A stretch of DNA of 12,247 bases from an archaeon (GTDB taxonomy: Archaea > Halobacteriota > Syntropharchaeia > Alkanophagales > Methanospirareceae). The notes under the pieces were generated by a model. The model was not told where the DNA came from. It was given only the letters and a program-made list of their open reading frames with translations, and did no database searches. The position numbers and the translations under genes are program-made. Where the stretch lies: contig JASEFB010000058.1 of the NCBI GenBank assembly GCA_030019325.1, positions 1 to 12,247 on the forward strand, read 5' to 3'. Shown in pieces: positions 5,081 through 11,703 of the stretch (positions are counted from its first letter, which is position 1; each line of letters opens with the position of its first letter).

Positions 5081-6028
5081 GTGGACTTAGAGGACTTACC
5101 TGGTGTTGGACCTGCAATAGCAGAGAAATTACGCGAAGGCGGTTTTAATTCGTTAGAGGCGATAGCTGTAGCGTCTCCAGCGGAGTTAGTGGCAGCCGCA
5201 GAGATTGGAGAAGCCACAGCTGCGAAGATAATAAATTCTGCGCGGGAGGCCGCGGAGATCGGTGGGTTTGAGACCGGTGATAAGATATTGGAAAGGCGGT
5301 CAGGTGTAAGCAAGCTAACCACTGGCTCTCAAGCTCTGGATTCGTTATTAGGTGGGGGTCTCGAGACACAAGCGATAACCGAGTTTTATGGTGAATTCGG
5401 CAGTGGTAAGACACAAATAGCACATCAACTCGCAGTAAACGTGCAGTTACCGGTGGAGAAGGGTGGATTAAACGGCTCTGTTATAATAATAGATACTGAG
5501 AACACCTTTAGACCAGAACGAATAAAGAATATGGCTGAAGGTGGCGCGCTTGATTCCGCAGACGTCCTTAAAAATATACATGTTGCTCGTGCATATAACT
5601 CAAATCATCAGATACTGCTGGTAGATAAGGCAGAAAAGCTTGCAGAGGAGTTGAAAGAGACAGAAAAGCCGGTGCGATTACTGGTAATAGACTCGGCAAC
5701 TGCTCATTTCAGAAGTGAATATGTAGGAAGAGGAACGTTAGCTGACCGGCAGCAGAAGATAAATAAGCATCTGCACGACGCTCTGAGGTTTGGAGACCTT
5801 AATAATGCAGTGGTGATGATCACCAATCAGGTGCAAGTGAGACCTGATGCCTTCTTCGGCGACCCGACACGACCCATAGGTGGTCATATCGTGGGACACA
5901 CCGCTACGTTTAGATTATACCTGCGTAAGTCAAAAGGGGAGAAGAGAATAGCACGGTTGGTAGATTCACCAAACCTTCCGGAAGCAGAAGCGGTATTCTC
6001 TGTTTCATTGGTAGGAATTCGGGATTAG
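5081..6028 (+). CDS. radA: DNA repair and recombination protein RadA
   Basis: Archaeal RecA/Rad51 recombinase of 315 residues, the normal length. It forms ATP-dependent filaments on single-stranded DNA and catalyses strand exchange. Residues 1-60 form the helix-hairpin-helix DNA-binding domain (LPGVGPAIAEKL, then GEATAAKI). The linker carries the polymerisation motif as FETG (63-66), where FETA/FxxA is usual. Walker A is GEFGSGKT (104-111), Walker B is RLLVID (199-204), and the DNA-binding L2 region follows MITNQVQVRPDAFFG (from 246). There is no intein. The start is GTG at 5081, supported by GAGGTGGAG about ten bases upstream and by the archaeal RadA N-terminus. The stop overlaps the stop of the convergent CBS gene by four bases. 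Confidence 0.96.
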   Translation: MDLEDLPGVGPAIAEKLREGGFNSLEAIAVASPAELVAAAEIGEATAAKIINSAREAAEIGGFETGDKILERRSGVSKLTTGSQALDSLLGGGLETQAITEFYGEFGSGKTQIAHQLAVNVQLPVEKGGLNGSVIIIDTENTFRPERIKNMAEGGALDSADVLKNIHVARAYNSNHQILLVDKAEKLAEELKETEKPVRLLVIDSATAHFRSEYVGRGTLADRQQKINKHLHDALRFGDLNNAVVMITNQVQVRPDAFFGDPTRPIGGHIVGHTATFRLYLRKSKGEKRIARLVDSPNLPEAEAVFSVSLVGIRD

Positions 6029-6600
6029 TCCACACCCCCCATTTCCAGCTCTTCTTTACAGCTCTCACATACCATAAGCCCGGCTTTCATCTCTAGGTAA
6101 TGTGAGAAGCTGCCGCATTTCTCGCAGATACCCTGTCCTACACTTTCACCCTCACTCTCTATCTCCACTGTTTCTCTGTCCACATTCATCTCTATCAACT
6201 CCGCAAGTATCGAATTCATCTCTGACGATACTGATATTATATCGACATCAGCGACTATCCCCACCAACTTGCCGTTCTCAATTATTGGGATCTTTCTTAT
6301 CCGTTCCCTTGCCATCTTCTTCGCTATATCTGAGAGGCGGTCAATAGGAGATGCAGTTATTAAGGGTGTGGTCATTATGTCCTTTAGTTTCACCTCGCTC
6401 GGCTTTACGTCCTTACTTACCAGTTCGCTGATTATATCACCCTCCGTAACGATTCCCACGGGGTCTCCGTGATCAAGCACTACGATACTATCCACATCAT
6501 ATTTCCTCATCAGCTTCGCCGCTTCCAGTACGGTTAGATCGAGATCACCTTTCACTACCTCTCGTACCATTACATCCCTTAGCGGTATATCTGTCTCCAT
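6025..6600 (-). CDS. CBS-domain pair protein with C-terminal zinc ribbon
   Basis: A 191-residue protein. Two CBS domains (about residues 5-65 and 70-130) carry the typical DVMVREV...VLEAAKLM, GIVTEGDII and GIVADVDIIS segments; paired CBS domains bind adenine nucleotides or S-adenosylmethionine as energy or ligand sensors. The C-terminus adds CEKCG (159-163) and CESC (178-181), a CxxC...CxxC zinc ribbon. This is a known archaeal combination of unknown specific function, possibly nucleotide-responsive control of a partner or of nucleic-acid binding. The ATG at 6600 is preceded on the minus strand by GAGGGTAG. The stop (6025-6027) overlaps the convergent radA stop, and the gene diverges from apgM. 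No enzymatic domain is attached. Confidence 0.88.
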   Translation of the reverse strand: METDIPLRDVMVREVVKGDLDLTVLEAAKLMRKYDVDSIVVLDHGDPVGIVTEGDIISELVSKDVKPSEVKLKDIMTTPLITASPIDRLSDIAKKMARERIRKIPIIENGKLVGIVADVDIISVSSEMNSILAELIEMNVDRETVEIESEGESVGQGICEKCGSFSHYLEMKAGLMVCESCKEELEMGGVD

Positions 6601-6609
6601 CTACCCTCA

Positions 6610-6641
6610 ACAATTATAATTGTGAAAGTATGATTTAAATA
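6610..6641. promoter_or_regulatory. Divergent promoter region between the CBS gene and apgM
   Basis: The 51-base spacer holds a perfect 14-base palindrome ACAATTATAATTGT (6610-6623) and the self-complementary ATTTAAAT (6633-6640, followed by A). AATTATAAT can serve as box A for apgM (start about 6642), while TATTTAAAT on the minus strand can serve the CBS gene (start about 6611). The two promoters thus interlock. The palindrome could also be an operator. Confidence 0.45.
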
Positions 6642-6651
6642 CTGTTGCGGT

Positions 6652-7941
6652 ATGGGAATGAAGTACGTGATTTTAATAGGGGACGGTATGGCCGATTATC
6701 CGATTCCTGAGCATGGTAACAGGACAGCTCTGCAAATCGCATCCACGCCAAACCTCGATTTCATCGCTACGGAGGGGATTTGTGGTTTGGTAAAAACAAT
6801 ACCGGAAGGAATGGGTGCCGGCAGTGATATCGCCATCCTCTCTATTCTTGGCTATGGCCCTGCACAATATTACACGGGCAGGGGTCCGTTAGAAGCGATG
6901 GGAATGCACATACCCCTCGATGAGGAGGATATAGCTCTTAGATGTAATCTTATAACAGAGAAAGAGGGGAGAATAGAGGATTTTAGTGGTGGGCATATAA
7001 CAACCGAAGAAGCAAGCGCATTAATGGAAGCGCTTAATGAAGAATTTAGAGATAAATGGGCAAGTAAAGGGTGGGAACTTACCTTTTATCCCGGAGTGAG
7101 CTATCGAAATGTTCTGGTTATCAAACCCAAATCAAAGGATTATGATCTCTGGGAGGGAAAGGAGATAGGATGTGCGCCACCTCATGACGTAATTGGTGCC
7201 CAGATAGAGGAGAACCTGCCAAAAGAGGAGATTTTACGGGATGTCATGATCACCTCCAAGCGGATATTGGAGGGGCATGAAGTAAATGTGAGGAGGAGGG
7301 CACGTAACGCGAGGAAAGCGAATATGGTATGGCTGTGGAGCGGTGGTAAGAAGCCGGTACTGCCAGCGTTTAGCGCGCTTTATGGCGTACATGGTTCGGT
7401 AATCGCGGGGGTTAATCTGATAAAAGGAATTGGAAGGTGCGTGGGTTTGGATATCATAGATGTGCCTGGCGCTACCGGATATATTGACACGAATTATGAG
7501 GGCAAGGCGGAGTATGCGCTGCGCAGCCTAAAGGGAAAAAATTTTGTTCTGGTTCATGTAGAAGCGCCGGATGAGGCTGCGCATCTCGGTGATATCGCTA
7601 TGAAAGTGAAAGCGATTGAAGATTTCGATGCGCTGGTCGTAGGCACTGTGCTGAAAGGGTTGGAGCAGAAATTTGCAGATACTCACGAGGGCTACCGAAT
7701 ATTAGTTATGCCCGATCACTACACGCCGGTGTCGGTGGGAACGCACACAAAAGAGGCAGTACCATTTGCAATATACGATTCGCAGGCTCAAAGGGGAAAT
7801 GAGGGGGGTGTAAGAGAAAAGGGAAAGGGAAAGGAGGGCGGCTTTGACGAACTGTCAGCACTGAAGAGTGGTTTAGGAGTACTGGATGCACGAGCACAAG
7901 AGTTGATGCGGTTATTCTTTAAAAGAAGTCAAAGCGGATAA
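6652..7941 (+). CDS. apgM: 2,3-bisphosphoglycerate-independent phosphoglycerate mutase, archaeal type
   Basis: Interconverts 3-phosphoglycerate and 2-phosphoglycerate in glycolysis/gluconeogenesis. It is an alkaline-phosphatase-superfamily metalloenzyme of 429 residues, at the long end of the usual 400-420. YVILIGDGMADYP gives metal ligand D11. GAGSDIAILSILGY carries the nucleophile serine S58; the preceding PEGMGAG differs from the more usual P(P/A)GSD(V/T)AN context, with I61-62 where Asn is common. YYTGRGPLEAMG, EAPDEAAHLGD (D307, H311) and MPDHYTPVSVGTHT (D355, H356, H365) supply further active-site residues. A Gly/Lys/Glu-rich insertion (about 381-397) is encoded by a GGGAAA-like simple repeat near the C-terminus. 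The third codon is also ATG (6658) and could be the true start. Diverges from the CBS gene. Confidence 0.95.
   Translation: MGMKYVILIGDGMADYPIPEHGNRTALQIASTPNLDFIATEGICGLVKTIPEGMGAGSDIAILSILGYGPAQYYTGRGPLEAMGMHIPLDEEDIALRCNLITEKEGRIEDFSGGHITTEEASALMEALNEEFRDKWASKGWELTFYPGVSYRNVLVIKPKSKDYDLWEGKEIGCAPPHDVIGAQIEENLPKEEILRDVMITSKRILEGHEVNVRRRARNARKANMVWLWSGGKKPVLPAFSALYGVHGSVIAGVNLIKGIGRCVGLDIIDVPGATGYIDTNYEGKAEYALRSLKGKNFVLVHVEAPDEAAHLGDIAMKVKAIEDFDALVVGTVLKGLEQKFADTHEGYRILVMPDHYTPVSVGTHTKEAVPFAIYDSQAQRGNEGGVREKGKGKEGGFDELSALKSGLGVLDARAQELMRLFFKRSQSG
7815..7838 (+). repeat. Simple GGGAAA-type repeat inside apgM
   Basis: The coding strand reads AGAAAAGGGAAAGGGAAAGG followed by AGGG. It encodes a Lys/Gly/Glu-rich linker between the last metal-binding motif and the C-terminal helix. 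Such tracts change length by slippage; six-base steps keep the frame. Confidence 0.5.
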
Positions 7942-8012
7942 CGTCTTTGTTCTGATTCTATGCTGCACTATCGTATTAAAGGAAGGTTTAAAGTTAATGA
8001 GGCCCGGAAGAA

Positions 8013-8483
8013 TTGAAGATATGGACCATCGGGACGAGTAACAGGAGCATAGAGGAATTTTTACACGTGCTCGAAGTATACCAAATAGAAGCGGTTATCG
8101 ATGTGAGGCGATTTCCTACCTCCAAACACAACCACTTCAAGCAAGAAAATCTGGAAGCGAGTTTGAATCTGCACGGCATAGCATATCATCACGTTACAGA
8201 GCTCGGTGGCTACCGAAGAGGAGGCTACCGGGAGTATATAACCACCGCGGAATTTGAAAACGGTTTGATTAAAGTTGAAGAACTCGCATCGTCACAACGA
8301 GTAGCACTCATGTGTGCTGAACTGCTCTTCTTCAGATGCCATCGACGGTTCATAGCAGATGCACTGAAACAGCGTGGGCACACCGTACTGCACATAATAG
8401 ATGAGAAGAGGAGCTATGAGCACAGAGGGAGAGAGGATAAGCACGAAAGTATGACACTGGATGAATTTTTAGAGAGGGAATAG
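8013..8483 (+). CDS. DUF488 family protein
   Basis: A 156-residue cytoplasmic protein of unknown function. The start MKIWTIGTSNRSIEEF, then VIDVRRFPTSKHNHF, GYRRGGYREYI and the AE...CHRR motif near residues 102-112 (CAELLFFRCHRR) identify DUF488. In most members the spacer between AE and CHR is a polar DP.KC-type segment; here it is the hydrophobic LLFFR. The start is TTG at 8013, chosen because it begins exactly at the conserved family N-terminus and no in-frame ATG precedes it. A box A-like GTTTAAAG at 7986-7993 stands about 24 bases upstream, so the mRNA may be leaderless. DUF488 has been speculated to be nucleic-acid related, but no function is established. Confidence 0.85.
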   Translation: MKIWTIGTSNRSIEEFLHVLEVYQIEAVIDVRRFPTSKHNHFKQENLEASLNLHGIAYHHVTELGGYRRGGYREYITTAEFENGLIKVEELASSQRVALMCAELLFFRCHRRFIADALKQRGHTVLHIIDEKRSYEHRGREDKHESMTLDEFLERE

Positions 8484-8540
8484 TTACAGTACGTGAGAAC
8501 TATGCGGTGATGAAATTCTGAAGCCACCTCAAAACAGAAA

Positions 8541-8549
8541 CATATTTAA
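8541..8549 (+). promoter_or_regulatory. Candidate box A of the four-helix membrane protein gene
   Basis: CATATTTAA sits about 35 bases upstream of the ATG at 8580. A start about 25 bases further on would leave a leader of about ten bases containing AGGGG. Confidence 0.45.
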
Positions 8550-8579
8550 GATCGAGGGAATATTTGTTAGGGGTTATAA

Positions 8580-9044
8580 ATGAAAAAAGTTGCCAGGATA
8601 ATTGGTGCGGGAATACTATTTGGAATAATAGCCCTGATCATTCACTGGATCTTTGCTTATGTTGGAATGGGTTATTATCTGGATCCCACATATTTTCCGG
8701 TCTGGAGTAAGCTAATGATGCCTACGGCTGGTCCACCACCAGTTTCATTTCTCTATTATTCGCTAACCTTCAACATAATCTCAGGAATACTGTTTGCATT
8801 GGTTTACACGGTACTTGGATCCTGTGTTCCAGGGAAGAAGTTTATTATCAGGGGATTAATGTACGGTTTCCTGGTGTTTTTGGTGGGAGCGATTCCCGGG
8901 TATTTAGCTATGTATCTGCTAATAAATCTGCCAACCGAATTAATAGCACTGTGGGCAGTTGAAAGTTTGATTATTTATTCAATTGGCGGCATGGTTGTTG
9001 CAAAATTAATCTCCACATACCTGTTTTTGTCTTGGTCATGTTAA
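8580..9044 (+). CDS. Four-helix integral membrane protein of unknown function
   Basis: A 154-residue hydrophobic protein with four predicted membrane helices at about residues 5-28, 55-82, 88-115 and 120-148. A loop rich in Pro, Tyr and Met (about 33-55, with YLDPTYFPVW and AGPPPVS) follows helix 1, and a short basic loop (PGKKFIIRG) follows helix 2, placing that loop inside by the positive-inside rule. It begins MKKVARIIGAGILFG without a cleavable signal. It stands alone with its own promoter candidate. I do not recognise a named family and there are no obvious catalytic or transport motifs. Confidence 0.7.
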   Translation: MKKVARIIGAGILFGIIALIIHWIFAYVGMGYYLDPTYFPVWSKLMMPTAGPPPVSFLYYSLTFNIISGILFALVYTVLGSCVPGKKFIIRGLMYGFLVFLVGAIPGYLAMYLLINLPTELIALWAVESLIIYSIGGMVVAKLISTYLFLSWSC

Positions 9045-9093
9045 AGCTCGTCGAAATCCCGTTATCCCTCCTTAAAAGATATAGAACCCTTAA

Positions 9094-9130
9094 AAAACCA
9101 CTCCTCCTAAAAATGTTCCGCCGTGGTTTT
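9094..9130 (+). terminator. Inverted repeat after the four-helix membrane protein gene
   Basis: AAAACCAC (9094-9101) and GTGGTTTT (9123-9130) are perfect 8-base arms around a 21-base loop, 50 bases after the stop at 9044. The second arm ends in TTTT. A transcript terminator or a stabilising 3' hairpin is plausible. Confidence 0.35.
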
Positions 9131-9191
9131 CATCACAAATTTACGGGTAAAATTATAAACACTAGTCATTTTAAAAGCTTCTCTTCTATTA

Positions 9192-9326
9192 TTATCCATT
9201 GATAAGCTGATATTTCGGCGTTGACAAATCCACTGTAAGCTCAAACATAGCCGCTGCAACGATTGTAACATCAAAGGTTTGATATTCCCAACAAACCAGG
9301 TAGTTAGTCCCCTGCCTTGGTTTCAT
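9192..9326 (-). CDS. Doubtful 44-residue ORF in the intergenic region before amt
   Basis: The minus strand from the ATG at 9326 encodes MKPRQGTNYLVCWEYQTFDV followed by a hydrophobic TIVAAAMFEL stretch and a polar end (STPKYQLING). The composition looks protein-like, with one possible short membrane-embedded segment. No clear ribosome binding site precedes it, and 44 open codons can arise by chance. It is the only gene candidate in the otherwise non-coding 9045-9417 interval. It may be a remnant or noise. Confidence 0.2.
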   Translation of the reverse strand: MKPRQGTNYLVCWEYQTFDVTIVAAAMFELTVDLSTPKYQLING

Positions 9327-9417
9327 ATCTTTTCATAATTCTTGTGTCGATTTCTCAAATAGTCTAATAAGAGGAGTTTAAGCAAAATCGGGGGTAGGAG
9401 GTAATTAAAAGGGACGT

Positions 9418-10398
9418 ATGGTCAAAGTGAATAGAGAACGATCGGTGAGGCAGTTGACTGCCATGCTTGTGTTCATGCTCGTCATGATGAGCATGACACT
9501 GACTCTGATATCGGGAGTAATGGCAGGGGATCCAACAGGGGCAAGGACACTCGAAGAGAATCCAGAGGCGCCGGTGGACTATGTTTGGGTATTGATCTGC
9601 GGGTTTCTGGTGATGTTCATGCAGCCGGGATTTGCAATGCTTGAAGCGGGTTTTTCAAGGGCGAAGAATGTCACCAACGTGCTGATGAAAAATTTGGTGG
9701 ACTACTCTGTGGGTTCGCTTGCCTTCTTTGTAGTTGGCTTTGCGTTGATGATGGGCACCCCGGCGTATATGCTCGTAGGAACGGAAGGCTTCTTCTTAGC
9801 AGGCGAGGCATACGGTGTCAGCACCATTCTGACTTGGTTCTTCATGCTGGTCTTCTGTGCGACTGCGGCGACGATTGTAAGCGGTGCCATCGCGGAAAGA
9901 CCAAAGTTCAGCACCTACGTCATCTACAGTGCGGTCATTTGTGCAGTTATATACCCGATCTACGGGCACTGGCTCTGGGGCGGTGGCTGGCTGAGCTCGG
10001 CGGACTTCATGACTTCTCTCGGAGGTGGATACGGTGCGCTCGACTTTGCGGGTTCGGGTGTTGTTCATGCGGTAGGCGGATATGTGGCACTTGCTGCTTG
10101 TTTGATGCTGGGACCGAGAATGGGCAGGTATAACAGTCAAGGAAGACCCATACCAATACCGGGGCATAGTATCTCGCTTGCTGTGCTTGGTGCTTTCATC
10201 TTGTGGTTCGGCTGGTTTGGTTTCAATCCAGGCAGCACGCTCTCTGCTCACGAACTGCGAATATCAGTAATAGCGGTAAATACAAACTTATCTGCTGCGG
10301 CTGCTGCTGTAACTGCAATGTCCATAACGTGGGCGAAGTTCGGCAAAGCGGATGTGGTGATGGCAAGATCTTTGTGCTGCCCGTCGAAGCGGCAATAA
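9418..10398 (+). pseudogene. amt: Ammonium transporter, C-terminal third lost by fusion to glnK
   Basis: Amt/Rh channels conduct ammonium across the cytoplasmic membrane as trimers. Residues 12-36 look like a cleavable signal helix as in AmtB, and transmembrane segments follow from about 53. Family marks are YGHWLWGGGWL, LDFAGSGVVHAVGG (D209 and pore histidine H217, corresponding to Asp160 and His168 of E. coli AmtB) and WFGWFGFNPGS. Homology is good through TWAKFGKADV (about residue 313), where KPDVG-type sequence normally leads into the last helices. Instead, MARSLCCPSKRQ follows and the frame stops at 10398. The second pore histidine (His318 in AmtB) and about 100 C-terminal residues are missing, so the product should not be a working channel. 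The DNA past the break encodes the end of GlnK in another frame, showing an internal deletion or misassembly. Confidence 0.88.
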
Positions 10399-10436
10399 GG
10401 GTCAGAGCGGGGGAGAGGGACGAAGAGGCTTTGTGA
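10356..10436 (+). pseudogene. glnK: 3' remnant of a P-II nitrogen regulatory protein gene
   Basis: In the frame ending at TGA 10434-10436 the DNA reads GDGKIFVLPVEAAIRVRAGE and then RDEEAL. This is the C-terminal quarter of a P-II protein: the end of the B-loop (GDGK), the final beta strand (IFVLPVE) and the C-loop RxRxGE, which contact ATP. The first ~85 residues, including the T-loop that plugs Amt, are absent. The intact gene would normally lie just downstream of amt. The remnant joins amt sequence within about 10351-10361. It has no start codon of its own apart from chance upstream codons in amt. Confidence 0.85.
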
Positions 10437-10438
10437 GG

Positions 10439-10464
10439 GGGAGATTCTCCCTTCAAATTTTTTT
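10439..10464 (+). terminator. Terminator of the former amt-glnK operon
   Basis: GGGAG (10439-10443) pairs with CTCCC (10447-10451) across ATT, followed after TTCAAA by seven Ts (10458-10464). It lies directly behind the glnK stop. The T-run plus the next ATG (TTTTTTTATG) may double as box A for carB. Confidence 0.55.
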
Positions 10465-10498
10465 ATGTGGCAATGGTCTAAGAGAAGTTGGGTATCGA

Positions 10499-10508
10499 AA
10501 GGAGGGGG
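10499..10508 (+). promoter_or_regulatory. Ribosome binding site deciding the carB start
   Basis: AAAGGAGGGGGA immediately precedes the ATG at 10510, and MPKAADIEKVLVIGSGPIQIGQ matches the family N-terminus. This argues against the in-frame ATG at 10465, which would add a 15-residue unrelated leader and lies in the terminator. Confidence 0.7.
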
Positions 10509-10509
10509 A

Positions 10510-11703
10510 ATGCCAAAAGCAGCAGACATCGAGAAGGTGCTGGTGATAGGTTCAGGTCCGATCCAGATAGGACAAGCTGCTGAATTTGATTTTTCAGGTT
10601 CGCAAGCATGCAGGGCTTTACGAGAAGAAGGAGTGAAAGTGGTGCTTGTAAATTCCAATCCTGCAACGATAATGACTGATTTTGAGATGGCTGATGTTAT
10701 ATACATCGAGCCGCTGGTACCAGAGGTGGTAGCGAAGATTGTGGAAAAGGAGCATCCTGATGGCATATTAGCAAGTTTGGGTGGGCAGACGGCGTTGAAC
10801 ATGACAGCTGAGCTAGCAGAGATGGGCATTTTGTCCAACTACAACGTAAGAGTTCTTGGGACACCATTAGAAGCTATATACAATGCCGAAGAGCGCGAGC
10901 GATTCAAACGAACGATGGAACGCATAAACGAGCCAATACCACGAGGATTTACGGTCAATTCCGTTGAGGAGGCAGAAAAAGTTGTGGCTCAACTTGGTCT
11001 ACCACTCATAATCAGACCCTCGTACACCTTAGGAGGCGCGGGAGGCGGTGTAGCGAGGACAATGGAAGAGTTACGCGAGATTGTCTCTTACGGACTCAAA
11101 GTTTCGAGGATTCATCAGGTTTTAGTGGAGGAGAATGTGCTGGGCTGGAAAGAGATCGAGTATGAGGTGATGCGTGATGCAAAGGATACCTGCATTACGA
11201 TCTGTAACATGGAAAATCTCGATCCGATGGGCATTCATACAGGTGAATCAATCGTGGTCACGCCCTCTCAGACCTTATCAGATGAGGAGCATCAGATGTT
11301 GCGGGCTGCGGCGATAAAAATAATACGCTGGTTAAAGATCGAAGGAGGTTGTAATATCCAATTTGCCTTAAAAGAAGGTTCTTACAGGGTGATCGAAGTA
11401 AATCCTCGGGTATCAAGATCCTCCGCGCTCGCATCAAAAGCAACCGGGTATCCAATTGCGCGGGTGGCGGCAAAGATCGCGATTGGTCTCCATCTGGATG
11501 AGATAGGGAATGACGTAACGAAGGAGACGCCTGCTTCTTTCGAGCCGGCCATCGATTATGTGGTGGTAAAGATACCGAGATGGTCCTTTGATAAGTTCCC
11601 TGACGCGGATCGGACTTTAACAACCTCAATGAAGAGCACCGGCGAGGTAATGGCGATTGGAAGGACATTTGAAGAAGCGATGCACAAAGCACTTCGCTCC
11701 TGA
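10510..11703 (+). CDS. carB: Carbamoyl-phosphate synthase large subunit, N-terminal (carboxyphosphate) part, ends at a frameshift
   Basis: CarB with CarA makes carbamoyl phosphate from bicarbonate, glutamine-derived ammonia and two ATP, feeding arginine and pyrimidine synthesis. This 397-residue reading frame holds the complete first ATP-grasp (carboxyphosphate) domain: IGSGPIQIGQAAEFD, LVNSNPATIMTD, LGGQTALN, IIRPSYTLGGAGGG, MGIHTGESI, IEVNPRVSRSSALASKATG and MKSTGEVMAIGRTFEEA. It stops at TGA 11701-11703 right after HKALRS. In intact homologues this is followed by a leucine and the oligomerisation domain; here that domain continues in another frame from about 11702. One extra base or two missing bases near CGCTCCTGACATAGAC explain the break. 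The break falls on the boundary between two structural domains. Confidence 0.93.
   Translation: MPKAADIEKVLVIGSGPIQIGQAAEFDFSGSQACRALREEGVKVVLVNSNPATIMTDFEMADVIYIEPLVPEVVAKIVEKEHPDGILASLGGQTALNMTAELAEMGILSNYNVRVLGTPLEAIYNAEERERFKRTMERINEPIPRGFTVNSVEEAEKVVAQLGLPLIIRPSYTLGGAGGGVARTMEELREIVSYGLKVSRIHQVLVEENVLGWKEIEYEVMRDAKDTCITICNMENLDPMGIHTGESIVVTPSQTLSDEEHQMLRAAAIKIIRWLKIEGGCNIQFALKEGSYRVIEVNPRVSRSSALASKATGYPIARVAAKIAIGLHLDEIGNDVTKETPASFEPAIDYVVVKIPRWSFDKFPDADRTLTTSMKSTGEVMAIGRTFEEAMHKALRS

Larger units (their letters stand above)
9045..9417. other. 373-base intergenic region upstream of amt
   Basis: AT-rich spacer. It holds the inverted repeat at 9094-9130, the doubtful minus-strand 44-codon ORF at 9192-9326, and an imperfect inverted repeat AAACCAGG (9294-9301) / CCTTGGTTT (9315-9323). 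Near its right end are a box A-like GTTTAAG (about 9377-9383) and the TAGGAGGT ribosome binding site (9395-9402) of amt. A nitrogen-responsive operator would be expected here for an amt gene, but I could not identify one with confidence. Confidence 0.5.

Noticed and set aside
9046..9070. tRNA-like fragment (CGTCGAAATCCCG resembling a T-arm)
   Set aside because: There is no matching acceptor stem, D-arm or anticodon arm around it; chance similarity.
9834..10133. Cysteine-rich 99-codon plus-strand ORF within amt
   Set aside because: It is an out-of-frame shadow of conserved Amt membrane segments; its cysteines come from frame-shifted Ala/Gly/Val codons.
10203..10436. A 77-codon ORF ending in the GlnK tail read as a complete protein
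   Set aside because: Its first ~50 codons are out-of-frame amt sequence; only the last ~27 codons are homologous to P-II.
9418..10436. A functional Amt-GlnK fusion protein made by frameshifting
   Set aside because: Fusions of this kind exist, but here about 100 Amt residues including the second pore histidine and the whole T-loop part of GlnK are missing, so frameshifting would not give a working fusion.
10465..10509. Upstream ATG giving carB a 15-residue extension
   Set aside because: It lies directly on the T-run of the glnK terminator, its leader is unlike CarB N-termini, and a strong ribosome binding site precedes the ATG at 10510.
10248..10838. 196-codon minus-strand ORF across the amt-glnK junction and carB start
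   Set aside because: It is antisense to well-supported coding sequence, spans a deletion junction and has shadow-like composition.
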